Positions 23,902 to 34,762 are shown, numbered from the stretch's first letter. The stretch: DNA of 64,000 nucleotides from Annona cherimola (GCA_030490835.1 CM059972.1:88955137-89019136); one strand, 5' to 3'. Numbers and translations are program-made. Notes: generated from the sequence alone by a model not told the origin.

Positions 23902-24818
23902 TTATAGAAACACCCCTGAAATAAATATATAACTATTACAAATTTTGAAAATATACATATTCAATATGGGATATAAAAGTTTGTAATGTATGTAAGTTTT
24001 GACATTATAAATAAGAGTCCCATTACATGAAAGTGGTTTCACTTTTACATAATAGTATTCATTTTTCACACCTTGATAAGTTATTGAAGATAAATTCCAT
24101 CTACTATATTTAGTATCATGCGATCATTTATGCGACTAAGTTTCATTCTAATTGAATATGTGGATGAGCTACATTTATTTTAAAAAATATTTATTTATAT
24201 ATAAATTATGAAAAATGCTTATATACATTCACAAAAGTATTAGACTGTAATAATATTTTATAAAATTATTTTTTTCACATAGTAATGGTATTTTCGACCA
24301 TCTTGATGTTAAAATAAAAAATAAAAAATTAATATTTAATATTAAACTATTTTATTACCATTATAGAAACACCCCTGAAATAAATATATAACTATTACAA
24401 ATTTTGAAAATATACATATTCGATATGTGATATAAAAGTTTGCAATGTATATAAGTTTTGACATTATAAATAAGAATCCCATTACATGAAAGTGGTTTCA
24501 CTTTTACATAACAGTATTCATGTTTCTCACCTTGATAAATTATTGAAGATAAACTCCATCTACTATATTTAGTATCATGCGATCATTTATGCGACCAAGT
24601 TTCATTCTAATTGAATATGTGGATGAGCTACATTTATTTTAAAAAATAATTATTTATATATAAATTATGAAAAATGCTTATATACATTCACAAAAGTATT
24701 AGACTGTAATAATATTTTATAAAATTATTTTTTTCACATAGTAATGGTATTTTCGACCATCTTGATGTTTAAATAAAAATAAAAAATTAATATTTAATAT
24801 TAAACTATTTTATTACCA
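23902..24818. repeat. Tandem duplication, 459-bp unit
   Basis: TTATAGAAACACCCCTGAAA begins at 23902 and again at 24361, and the copies remain almost identical for their whole length, ending TTTTATTACCA at 24360 and 24818. The high identity points to a recent event. Confidence 0.9.
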
Positions 24819-25570
24819 TAATTTTAATAATTTATAAATAAAACTCATATATAGTAATAATAGATAAATGAGGGATTTTTATGATAATATAAATGATAAT
24901 AAATACAATAAATGACATGGATTTACTATCAATGGTAAAGATAGAAAAATAGATGAGATTATATAGAAATGAGGGTTCATAGAAGTAGATATTCATAGAT
25001 AATGTACATGTATATGTAAGATAAACTATTTAGATTTAAAAATATTTTAAAATTAAAAAAGGGTAAGCATGGATCATTACCCTTACATAAGAACATGCAA
25101 TTTTGATGGTTGGTAATGAGTCATTACTCTTATACAAATAAAAGATGCCTAAAATCAATTCCTTAACTCAAACAACATTCTTTTAAAAATTGAAAAGGAG
25201 ATTTTACAAAATATATCGTGTACTCTAAGTGTATTTGAAAATTTGTCAAATTTCAAAGCCAAAAGTTTAGTTTAATGTAATTTCATTTATTTTTTCCACT
25301 GTGATAATTTATAAAAAAATTCATTTAATCTGTTATTGTTAACATCATCTGTTTAGCTAGAGTCTAAGTTTCATCTCCATTAAAGATGACATATTTGTGG
25401 ACCGTTGTTTAAAAATATATACTTATGTACATATTATAGAAAATGCTTAAATTTATTTAAATATAAGATAGAATATGATACTATTTTGTAGAATAGTGTA
25501 TCTTTATAGTGATGATATTTCAAACGATTTGGATGTTGAAAATATAATTTAAAAATTAATAATTGGAATA

Positions 25571-25730
25571 AAATTATTTTTTGAAGTTGATTGTACAATT
25601 TGCATATGGGGCTTATACACACTAATACTAGACAAATGATTGGATATTTAGTATGAAATTATTTTTTAAAGTTGATTGTATAATTTGCATATGGGACTCA
25701 TACACACTAATACTAGACAAATGATTGATT
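25571..25730. repeat. Tandem repeat, 85-bp unit, two copies
   Basis: AAATTATTTTTT(G/A)AAGTTGATTG through CACTAATACTAGACAAATGA occurs twice, offset by 85 bp, with few changes. Confidence 0.8.
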
Positions 25731-26210
25731 GCATGACAAGATAAATAATACTAGATATAATAAATGAATTAAAACTTCCATCTATCAATGTGAGATACTA
25801 GTTACAAAAGATGAATTAAAAATTTCATCTATCAATGTAAGAAAAATGACGAGGTTTCAAAGAAGTAGGATTTTATAGAAGTAGAACCCCATGAATGAAT
25901 ATAAATGAATAATGATGATAAATGGTTTAAATTTCAAAAATATTTTCAAATTAAAAAATCAATTATATACAGTGATCATTACCCTCATATAAAGACATGC
26001 ATTTTTGATGGTTAAGAATTTAATCATTACCTTTATATATCAGGGATGCAGCAAGTTTAGTTATTTGATTCAACGACAATATTCTTTTAGCCCACTAAGG
26101 ATCGGAAAATGGGATGAGGGAATTTAAGAAAGTAATATTGAATAAGTATTCACGCTAATTTTATTTATTTATTTTTTGGATTGGTCATTCACGGCAACTC
26201 TTAACGCCGT

Positions 26211-26219
26211 GGTGATGGA
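26211..26219. repeat. MULE target-site duplication, left copy
   Basis: GGTGATGGA immediately left of the left TIR; the identical 9 bp follow the right TIR at 33526-33534. A 9-bp duplication is standard for Mutator-like elements. Confidence 0.95.
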
Positions 26220-26357
26220 GGGTTTTTTGCATGGTAAACCCTCTAACTTTGGCCAATTGCTTTCCAAACCCCGAAGTTTGGCCGTTTTCTTATTAAACCC
26301 TGCGAACTTTCAACTTTTGCATTTTGAACCCCGCGGCATAACGGCATTTCAGAACAC
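26220..26357 (+). repeat. Left terminal inverted repeat of the MULE
   Basis: Begins GGGTTTTTTGCATGG and ends CAGAACAC. In Mu-type elements the TIR holds transposase binding sites and often the promoter of the adjacent gene. Confidence 0.95.
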
Positions 26358-26546
26358 CGTCAAATGGAGTGAAATGTCCAAAATGTCCTCACTAAAAAAC
26401 AAAACTGAACCCTAGCAGATACCCCAGACGGAATTACGATACCCTGAAAAACCCAAATCAAAAATACCCAAATCGAAAACCTAGAAATCGAAATCCGTAA
26501 ATCAGAAACCCCAAAGAAGAATCCACGAACGAGATAGAGCTCCAGA

Positions 26547-26675
26547 GTGTTGCTCGGTGGGTCGTCTCCCTCACAGTCGCTGTGTTGCTCAGTGGGTTAT
26601 CTTCCTTACAGAGAGCTACGTTTCTCGGTGGGTCATCTTCCTCGCGGCGCTGTGTTTCTCGGTGGGTTTCGCTGG
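26547..26675 (+). repeat. Tandem repeat of about 34-36 bp in the MULE left arm
   Basis: Four units of the type GTTGCTCGGTGGGTCGTCTT(C), starting near 26547, 26581, 26617 and 26651. They lie in the GC-richer region upstream of the transposase and could be leader or subterminal binding repeats. Confidence 0.65.
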
Positions 26676-27386
26676 CTTACGCTAGATGAAAGATGACAAT
26701 AGAACGGTTGAAGGAAGGTATATATATACTGTCAATTTAAGTTTTAAAAATATATATGTCTGTAATCGATGATAACAACAACACACGGACATTGTTAATT
26801 CTTGTGATGGGGTGGAATGCAATGAAGACAGTGGACAATGATGTGTTTTTTGTCGTGGTATAGGAGTGGTCCCAAGTGGAATAAAAGGAATGCAGTGGTG
26901 GTCCCATTTAATTAAAAAAGAGGATGCTTTGTCTTTGAGTGGTTGCCCGCCTCATTTTTGTGCTCCAATCAATGTTCATGCGTATGGGTTAGCCACAAAT
27001 GAATGACGAATTGGCTCGACTAATCCAAGCAGTGAATGACGAATCATCCGTGCAACCAATCTCATCTACAGATATTGAGTCGCATGGCTCCTTTCCAAAT
27101 GCTGAGCATTGACTGATGTCATGTTAAAGAGAAGATAAACTTGAATCAGGAAAATTTTTCCCTTTTTAAAAATTCATTTTACCAGTCATGGTCATCTCAT
27201 TTAAGTCCAACTGATGCTGGAAATGGAATGGTTTGAAGCAAGAAAACCAATAGCGGCAAATTATTGTCATGGCCCCAAACTTCAAATTTACCTTTCCTCA
27301 GCGTTGCTAAAATGTTAGAATGCCTCGGCACTTATAAGATGTCTAGGTAGAATTTTTGTAATTTAGCTAGCCCAACTACTCTCTAA

Positions 27387-28416
27387 ATTGAAGTCTTGGT
27401 GGGTCATAGTAGAAATCATTAAACAATAAATATTTTAAAGGGGTTAAACTGTTTACTTTTAAGTGATTTAAATTTTATAGCCCACCAAAACTTTCTTTCT
27501 GAATTACGCTAAGGACAAAAAAGACCTTTCTGTGAGATTTGCAGATCTTCATAGACATAAGCGCTTGGTCAGTGTCGATGCTGCGATGCAAAATGTGAAC
27601 CTTGAAACAGGTAAGGGGCTTTAGAAGGGTCCATTGCTGCTCCAGTGCCACATACGTTGGGAGGAAAACCAAAATACTCTTTTCAATATCAGATTCACCT
27701 TCATGAATGTGCATAACTAGATCATGAATAAGTTTGTGTTCTTCAGGTTTCATTTCAGCATTAGAAGAACAGTGACTCAGCCCAGTATTGCATAGAGCTG
27801 AGGTGGGTTCTGAACTGATGCCAAGGAGTTCAGCAACCTAGTAGACAATTCATCATTTGCATTAGTCATTGGATTATGCATTATGTAAAAGCAGATTGAA
27901 TACAAAGATGGAAGATTAAGATGTACACAAAGGTATATAAACATGCTAATCTAAGTCTCTTAGGAGCTGTTTGACAGAAGGCAGGCTTAATATCTTCACC
28001 TTTCTTTGATGAGAACCAATACATAGGATTTGGTTCCTTCAAAGTTTCAAAGGAATCTGATTGTTTGACAAATTAATGGATTAATTTATGAATCCAAGTT
28101 GTTAATTATATATTAAAATATATATATATGCCAATCTAAGAATTCAGTTTTTACATTGAAAAAAGTTTTGGTGGCTACGAAATTTATCACTGAAAAGTAA
28201 ATATTTCAACCCTCTAAATTAAATCCAAATGCAAATCAAGAAAAAAATTGAAATGATATTATGTCTAAAAATATATGTCTAGCTAAGAATTCAGTTTTCA
28301 CATTGATGAAAGTTTTGGTGAGCTATAAAATTTAAATCACTTAAAAGTAAACAGTTTAACCCCTTTAAAATATTTATTGTTTAATGATTTCTACTATGAC
28401 CCACCAAGACTTCAAT
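27387..28416. mobile_element. Nested inverted-repeat element inside the MULE
   Basis: A 1030-bp insert whose ends are inverted repeats of about 109 bp (27387-27495 and 28308-28416), nearly perfect, beginning ATTGAAGTCTTGGTGGGTC. It is flanked by TAA on both sides (27384-27386, 28417-28419), compatible with a PIF/Harbinger-type 3-bp duplication, though such long TIRs are unusual for Tourist elements. Inside are a helicase gene fragment and a partial extra copy of the TIR in direct orientation (about 28140-28250). Confidence 0.75.
27519..27837 (-). pseudogene. Captured exon of a DExH8-type RNA helicase
   Basis: Minus strand. After an acceptor-like CTACTAG, translation from 27837 gives VAELLGISSEPTSAL, then KPEEHKLIHDLVMHIH, KSILVFLPTYVALEQQW, FKVHILHRSIDTDQA and KICKSHRK. 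This matches the start of the helicase C-terminal domain in plant DExH-box helicases of the DExH8 / CCCH-zinc-finger type (helicase motif IV area, before the ATNIAE motif V). Homology stops at about 27519, where the frame runs into the element's TIR and ends at 27475. Sequence left of the acceptor looks intronic, so genomic DNA rather than cDNA was taken. Flanked by inverted repeats, a read-through transcript could fold into double-stranded RNA. Not a functional helicase. Confidence 0.85.
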
Positions 28417-28676
28417 TAATCTAATAACTGTATTCTTAGCTAACTATAATTTTTGTAATTTTTGTCATGTCCTTTCATCAGCTAGAGCGAGAGAGGCATG
28501 TTTTCTCGAATTTAATTCTTCATTTGTGACTAACCCATACGCATGAAGTTACTATCATTTAATTCTCATAAGTTAACAAATAAGATAACTTCTCATATTG
28601 AAGTTACTATCATTTATTTATGTTGCATTGTGGAATGTTCATATAATTCAGAAAGAAAAATATGTAATAGCATACT

Positions 28677-30995
28677 TTGCCTTCCCATAATTTATTTGAC
28701 CTGAAGCATATGATGTGCAGGCATACTGTTGGGAATGAAAATACTCAAAATAGGCATGATGATTGGATGGAATGGAATTATGAGGTGATGATGCGGGAAA
28801 TACAGCGGGAGAATGCTGAGACAGAAAATGTAGAAGACAGAGAAAGGCAACAAGCGACAGTAGAACCCGAGGAAGACGATGCTTGTGACAGTGACGAAAG
28901 TGACGACTCGTTTGTCAAGGTTCATGAAGGTGATGACGAAAATGTTAAATCAAACCATGACTATGATCCCTATTTTGATATTATGGATCCATATCTACAT
29001 ATCGAACTTCAATTTGAGGATAAAAAGCAATTGAAATTGGCCATTCGACAGCATGCTATTGTTAATGGGTTTGACGTGAAGTTTGCAAAGAATGAATGCT
29101 ACCGACTGACTGCCATCTGTAAAGCTGATGGTTGCCCATGGAGATTGCATGCATCGCGAAAGGGTACAGGGGCCGCATTTGTAATCAAAACCTACAACAA
29201 CGTGGAACATACGTGCTCAGTTGCTGAAGGTAGTGGAAACAAGTCTGCAAATTGGAGATGGATTACCACCACTCTTGAGAAAGACCTTAGAGTCAACAAC
29301 AACTTAACTGTGAAGCAGTTAAATAACAATATGCATTCAAAATATGGTCTATCTTTAAATTATCACAAGATTTGGAGAAGCAGAAAGCAGGCTATGGGTT
29401 CCATTCATGGTACTTCAGATGAGTCCTTTGCATGCCTCCCTTCTTTCTTTGCAGCAATATCGAGGACAAATCCAGGCATAATCACACACATCAAGACTGA
29501 TGGAGACCACCACTTTCAGAGAGCATTCTTGTGTATTGATGCCTGTAAGAAAGCATTTCAAGCTGGTTGTATGCCATATATTGGATTAGATGGTGCATTT
29601 CTCAAAGGCGATTTCAAAGGGAGCTTGCTAACTGCAATCAGTAAGGATGCTGAAGGACAAATCATGCCTATTGCTATCGGTGTTGTCGAATACGAGTGCA
29701 GTAGTAGTTGGACATACTTCTTATCACTTTTGAAAGATGCAATTGGAGATGGAGAATATACCATAATGTCTGATCGTCAAAAGGGTTTAATGATGGCAAT
29801 GGCCGGAGTGTTCCCAACTTCTAAGCATCGTTATTGTATGCGACACTTACGTGGAAATTTAGCTAGGAAGGAGTGGGGTAAGAGTGACTTGGTTAAGAAA
29901 TTATTTTGGGCAGCCAGTAAAGCATATACCCAAGCTGAGTTCAAGGTTCAAATGGCAAGATTAAGAACAATTAGCCCAGAGGCATGCGAATGGGTGGAGC
30001 GGACTGATCCTTCACACTGGTCACGGGCATTTTTTCCGGATGATAGTCCATGTTCAGCCACCGATAACAACTTCGTTGAAGCATTCAATGCTTGGATTGA
30101 AGATGCAAGACACATGCAAATCATTCGGTTGTTTGACAGCTTCAGGACAAAAGTAATGGAGTGGTTCAATAAAAGGAGTTTTGAAGGCAATTCTTCCAAT
30201 GCACTTTTGTCAGGGAAATGCCTAAGGAATTTGGAGGCAATTGGACAACATGGAAGGAGGGCAACTTTCCTACATTGTGAGAATGAAGAGTTTGAAGTCT
30301 CCTTTGGTGAGAACAGGCATGTTGTTCAATACTCACAAAGGAAATGCAGTTGCAGGCAGTGGCAGTTAGAAGGAATGCCATGTCTTCATGCTTTTCGAGT
30401 TATGCTGTGGAAGCAGGAGGACCCAACTTCTTATTGTAAATGGTTTCATACTATGGACGCATACCGGAAGACTTATAGTCATGGATTCCATGCTATTCCA
30501 AGCCAACTCTTTTGGGAGCCAGATATAGATAGTAAGTTTTTCATATTGACTTAGTTCTTGCTTATTATCTGGTTAAGTTTTTTCTTACTTAATAGTATAA
30601 ATTATCTAATTAGTTTTTTGTCATTCTTAGACAGGGTAGTGCTCCCACCCAATATTCAAAAAACAGTAGGCCGAAAGCAAACTGAAAGAAGGAGAGGGCA
30701 AGAAGAAGGACCATCTCAGCATGTTAAACGAACAAATGGGAAGATACATTGTAGTATGTGTAAAGGGGAAGGCCATAATAGAAGAGGGTGTCCTATTACA
30801 AAGCAAGGTTCCACAAGCCGACCACCACCACCAATGAGAACCTCACCATCACACTCTCAAAGTCAAAATTCCACGCAAACAGAAATGTCACAAGCCTCCC
30901 GTGGTCCATCATCTTCACAACCAATTCCACAACCGATTCAACGGAAAATGAAGACTCTAGCTCGAAAGAGAACATTTTTTGCAGCCACACAATGA
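28677..30995 (+). CDS. MuDR-type MULE transposase
   Basis: Two exons are visible: 28677-30531 and 30631-30995, joined by a 99-bp intron (ATA|GTAAGT ... CATTCTTAG|ACAGG), giving 739 aa. Domains: acidic N-terminus (47-105); MuDR zinc-binding domain with C148, C153, H178, C180; DDE-type MULE transposase domain with D305 (GLDGAF), D366 (MSDRQKG) and E468 (NNFVEAFN), plus the family CxxH (C387-H390); SWIM zinc finger CxCx9CxH (C556, C558, C568, H570); and in exon 2 a CCHC knuckle, CSMCKGEGHNRRGC. All catalytic residues are present and no stop or shift interrupts them. The protein would bind the TIRs and cut and join the element in the nucleus. The true start may lie upstream: a GATGTGCAG acceptor-like site at 28719 suggests a 5' non-coding or coding exon. 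Confidence 0.93.
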
Positions 30996-31460
30996 CAACT
31001 CATATAGTTGAGATGTTTTTATATATCTAAATTATGGATTTTTGATTAAGATAGTTAAGTTAGTTAATACCTCATAATATCCTATGTAGCATTATTTTGT
31101 GATGGATATGGACATGGTGTATGAATTTGTTGACTACTTGTATTTGCTTCACAAATAGACTTTACCTAATCTTTTGTGTAAAAGACACTTCAATTTACTT
31201 GCCTTCATCAGATGTTACAGGGTACAGTAAATGCATCCTTCGAGATGTAGCCAAAGCATTATCAATTGCATCCTATGTACAGGGTACAATTACTACGAGT
31301 ATTTCTTTGCTATCTTGGGTTGGATGCAAGCTGCCTACAAATTTTTGCATATCGATTCTTTGCTATCTTGATAGTGCTTCTTAAATAGAAAGTCTATTGC
31401 TACTGCTGCAGCTGGGCTTTCCAAAATATTTCATTTTCCCATGTGTGCTTCAAAGACATT

Positions 31461-32251
31461 GGCTTATTTGTAGCAATTGTATTAAATTAAAGACTATTAA
31501 TTAAATAGAAACCCAATGGGAAAGATAAACGGTCCATTCGTCATTCAAGAAAGAAAATTGGCTTATTTGTAGCAATTGTATTAAATTAAAGACTATTAAT
31601 TAAATAGAAACCCAATGGGAAAGATAAACGGTCCATTCGTCATTCAAGAAAGAAAATTGGCTTATTTGTAGCAATTGTATTAAATTAAAGACTATTAATT
31701 AAATAGAAACCCAATGGGAAAGATAAACGGTCCATTCGTCATTCAAGAAAGAAAATTGGCTTATTTGTAGCAATTGTATTAAATTAAAGACTATTAATTA
31801 AATAGAAACCCAATGGGAAAGATAAACGGTCCATTCGTCATTCAAGAAAGAAAATTGGCTTATTTGTAGCAATTGTATTAAATTAAAGACTATTAATTAA
31901 ATAGGAACCCAATGGGAAAGATAAACGGTCCATTCGTCATTCAAGAAAGAAAATTGGCTTATTTGTAGCAATTGTATTAAATTAAAGACTATTAATTAAA
32001 TAGGAACCCAATAGGAAAGATAAACGGTCCATTCGTCATTCAAGAAAGAAAATTGGCTTATTTGTAGCAATTGTATTAAATTAAAGACTATTAATTAAAT
32101 AGGAACCAATGGGAAAGATAAACGGTCCATTCGTCATTCAAGAAAGAAAATTGACTTATTTGTAGCAATTGTATTAAATTAAAGACTATTAATTAAATAG
32201 GAACCCAATGGGAAAGATAAACGGTCCATTCGTCATTCAAGAAAGAAAAAT
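31461..32251. repeat. Minisatellite of eight 99-bp units within the MULE
   Basis: Units begin at 31461, 31560, 31659, 31758, 31857, 31956, 32055 and 32153, each starting GGCTTATTTGTAGCAATTG (the eighth GACTTATTTG). They are nearly identical. The first four read TAGAAACCCAA and the last four TAGGAACC, so the array has two halves. One unit lacks a base (AGGAACCAATGG, 32101). It lies between the transposase and the GRF gene. Confidence 0.97.
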
Positions 32252-32423
32252 ATAAGTCTCCATACTACATGTTCAACAAAAAATATTACATTAATACATC
32301 AAAAATATCCATACTCCAACAAACATACTGTTAAACAAACACAATTCATCCCTTCATATTAGGGGAACTGTAAACATTAATATTTATGGTCAGGTTGCTC
32401 ATTCCCTTAGTAATTTCATCAGC

Positions 32424-33238
32424 TTAGCTTGTTTTCTTCATTTCGGCTAATTCTCTCTTCACATTTTCTAATTCTACCCTCAGGCTGCTACTGCTGCATT
32501 CAGTTTTGACCTCCATTATACTTTCTTCTGCCAACGACTCTTCCACATTGAGTTCATATTTATCACACCAATGAAAGAAATTATAATTCTTTATATCCTG
32601 CATCAGAAATATTTATGATTAATTACAATAGTAGCTCAATATATATGACTAGCATGAATATGTTCAATTACAATTATAGGTAATATTTTTTTCTTACCCG
32701 TTTCGGGCAGCGATAAAACCACCTATTTGGATTCTTTTTTGTCCTTGATAAGAACACTTTGCACATTCCCATTCCACATGGACAGTGAATTTTCTTGATC
32801 CAGCTAGGAATATTCCTGTTTCAACAAATTTAACACAAACTAACATGTTGTAAAAAAAAATATTCAACTCAATTCAATGGATCATTACATGAGTTGCAAG
32901 AGATGTATTTAAACCAAAGTAAGCACTCATGTTCAAAATCTAACCACAAATGTTTTTAACTGGAATCTGGATGATTACATTTCAACCGAACTTGAAAAAA
33001 TCCTGAAAAACTTTCATAAATGGTAAAAATCAGAAATGCCTTTAAAATAAACTCTCATGTTTGTAGGGATCCGAACAGACCGTCGAATGTCATTTTTGCC
33101 ATTTGAAAAATTCAACAGACCCATTTGAAAAATTCAACAGACCGTCGAAAATCATTTTTGCTGAAACAACGGTATGGAGAAATAAAATACGTCGCCCGAA
33201 TTATGAAAATAAAATAAAAAATACCTGTTGGCATCCAT
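32424..33238 (-). CDS. GRF-type zinc-finger protein carried by the MULE
   Basis: Minus strand, three exons: 33238-33225, 32815-32698 and 32597-32424, giving 101 aa. The junctions are consensus (AACAG|GTATTT; AAACAG|GAATA; CGG|GTAAGA; ATGCAG|GATATA) and phases match exactly, including an Arg codon split between exons 1 and 2. Residues 15-55 form a GRF zinc finger: C16, C18, C41 and C55, with the signature NPNRWFYRCP and FFHWCD. The tail (58-101) is an acidic, heptad-rich helix likely to form a coiled coil. GRF fingers bind single-stranded nucleic acid in known proteins (topoisomerase III alpha, APE2, NEIL3). The gene converges on the transposase, both inside one MULE, recalling the mudrA/mudrB layout of maize MuDR but with an unrelated protein. 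A start farther upstream is possible but not needed. Confidence 0.8.
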
Positions 33239-33387
33239 TCTTCATCACGTGTCAGCTCAGCAACTCTTCTAAGTGCGACTTCTTTTTACTTGGAAATGAA
33301 CTGACGAAGAACTTATAAGGGATGGGTTTTTACAAGGCCATTTTTGGGATTTCCAAAAAATTGAACGTGGGAGCCCTTTGAATACGC

Positions 33388-33525
33388 GTGTTCTGAAACG
33401 CCGTTATGCCGCGGGGTTCAAAATGCAAAAGTTGAAAGTTCGCAGGGTTTAATAAGAAAACGGCCAAACTTCGGGGTTTGGAAAGCAATTGGCCAAAGTT
33501 AGAGGGTTTACCATACAAAAAACCC
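33388..33525 (-). repeat. Right terminal inverted repeat of the MULE
   Basis: Inverted copy of 26220-26357 with about two differences (GTATGG for GCATGG near the tip, and one near the inner end). It faces the GRF gene, so it probably contains or adjoins its promoter. Confidence 0.95.
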
Positions 33526-33534
33526 GGTGATGGA
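33526..33534. repeat. MULE target-site duplication, right copy
   Basis: GGTGATGGA, identical to 26211-26219. Confidence 0.95.
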
Positions 33535-33749
33535 CTGTTCAAAATGAAGAGAACTAAACCTAGCAGGGTTTAAAATTCTAATGAATAAATTTAAGGATTT
33601 AAAACATAAACAACATAATTAAAGAGTTTAAAATACAAATTCTCTAATGCTGAAACTTTTATCTGGGAAGAAACTTAGGTACAAAATAGACATGATTACC
33701 CTCAAAACTAGTTTTGTGTTACGTGGGGGTTATTTGTATTTTGGTCCTT

Positions 33750-34435
33750 TTAATTATATATATTTGCTTTTTGATTTATGAGTTTTGTATATTTGTTTTT
33801 AATTCATAAGATTAGCGTATTTACTTTTTAATCTCTATAAGTTTTCCTCCTTTACGTTTTTTTCATTAAATGAAGGAAAAATTTGTTAATAGCTGTTGTA
33901 TAAATTTTTTTAATGACAATGTTGCCTTTAATCGAGTAGAATCATCAAATAACTCTACTCAACTTGGCCACAACAAACTTCGCATCTAAAAGTACAAGTC
34001 TAGCCACTGAGGTTGTGCCTTAGTGGTGCAGGACATGGCTCCATAAGTTGGGTGGTCCTGAGTTCGAGTCTCCCTAGCAGCATTTCTGAAGTGGTGGCGT
34101 TGCAAATCTTCCCAAGTTTGTGGGAGCCGTCCACCGGTGGGAAATATTAGAAATAGTACATAATTGTTAGCAAATTGTAAGAATGTCTCAGAATTTAATT
34201 ATAATACCAATTAAGATTATAATGTATGAATACTTATAAAAAAAATACAAGTCTCATCATTTTCATAAGTCAACTCGATTAAGGCGTAAGATTTTTTTAG
34301 ACTTTCGTTTGCAAATAACAATCATAAATTGGATGTTTTCACAATAGTATTTAAAATGCAAACAAAGGCAAATTTATAAGTTTAAAAGTAAATAAGTAAA
34401 ACTCACATATCAAAAGCAAATATACATAATTACAT
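33750..34435. mobile_element. Inverted-repeat element interrupted by a SINE
   Basis: The left arm TAATTATATATATTTGCTTT (about 33750) and the right arm ending AAAGCAAATATACATAATTA (about 34413-34432) are inverted, extending some 60 bp (TGAGTTTTG ... CTCATAT). The SINE at 34002-34245 sits in the middle. Confidence 0.6.
34002..34245 (+). mobile_element. tRNA-derived SINE with 9-bp target duplication
   Basis: A 244-bp element with a Pol III A-box-like TGCCTTAGTGGTGCAGG (34017) and B box GTTCGAGTCT (34062-34071), ending in an A-rich tail. TACAAGTCT flanks it at 33993-34001 and 34246-34254. Non-coding; depends on a LINE reverse transcriptase. Confidence 0.9.
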
Positions 34436-34436
34436 A

Positions 34437-34714
34437 GATGTGTTTGGCAACAAGTATAAAATGTAAGTTAACTTTTCAATTTAAAACTTTTCACTCTATA
34501 CAATTACTATATTTTTAATTATTTTTTTCATATTTTTCTATACAATTACCGTACTTTTCAATTATTTCTATACAATTATCTATATAACTAACCTATTTAT
34601 TTTAACTTTATCTTTTTTACTCCTCATCATTACTCCTATCATATCACATCATTTGATAACTTTTACTTTTCAAAAACTTTTCACTATATGTTTTACCTAT
34701 TCCCAAACATGCGT
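34437..34714. mobile_element. Tourist-like MITE, GGGTGTGTTTGG family
   Basis: Ends GATGTGTTTGG (left) and ACGCATGTTTGG (right, inward), flanked by ATA (34434-34436, 34715-34717). The interior (CTTTTCACTCTATACAATTA, TCATATCACATCATTTGA) matches copy 15272-15540. Confidence 0.7.
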
Positions 34715-34762
34715 ATAATTAGCCAAAACAAAATATATAAAACACGTTATACTTGGTCGTAT

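Larger units (their letters stand above)
23390..26160. repeat. Cluster of fold-back-type AT-rich repeats
   Basis: Repeated pieces carry the core ATTCATTGTATTTAACA or its inverse (ATGATGTTAAATATAATGG, 23819), together with ATTTATTCACATA and ATATTAAATTATTTTATTA blocks. The same core defines the repeats at 39795-40910 and 44529-46400. It contains the tandem duplications at 23902-24818 and 25571-25730. No gene. Confidence 0.6.
26220..33525 (+). mobile_element. Complete Mutator-like element (MULE), 7.3 kb
   Basis: A 7306-bp element bounded by 138-bp terminal inverted repeats (26220-26357 and 33388-33525) that differ at only about two positions, and by a perfect 9-bp target duplication GGTGATGGA. 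It encodes a MuDR-type transposase on the plus strand (28677-30995) and, convergently near the right end, a GRF zinc-finger gene on the minus strand (33238-32424). It also carries a nested inverted-repeat element with helicase DNA (27387-28416), a GGTGGGTC(G/A)TCTTCC repeat near the left end and a 99-bp minisatellite between the two genes. Matched TIRs and an intact target duplication imply a recent insertion; whether it is active cannot be read from sequence. Confidence 0.95.

Noticed and set aside
28692..30381. Several minus-strand frames of 60-83 codons
   Set aside because: All are antisense shadows of the transposase exon.
31461..32251. Regular repeats resembling a CRISPR array
   Set aside because: Units are contiguous and nearly identical with no unique spacers; this is a minisatellite in a plant transposon.
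34017..34071. Possible tRNA gene (A- and B-box-like motifs)
   Set aside because: The boxes belong to a SINE with A-tail and target duplication; no cloverleaf or anticodon arm can be formed convincingly. The same applies to 38487 and 47711.
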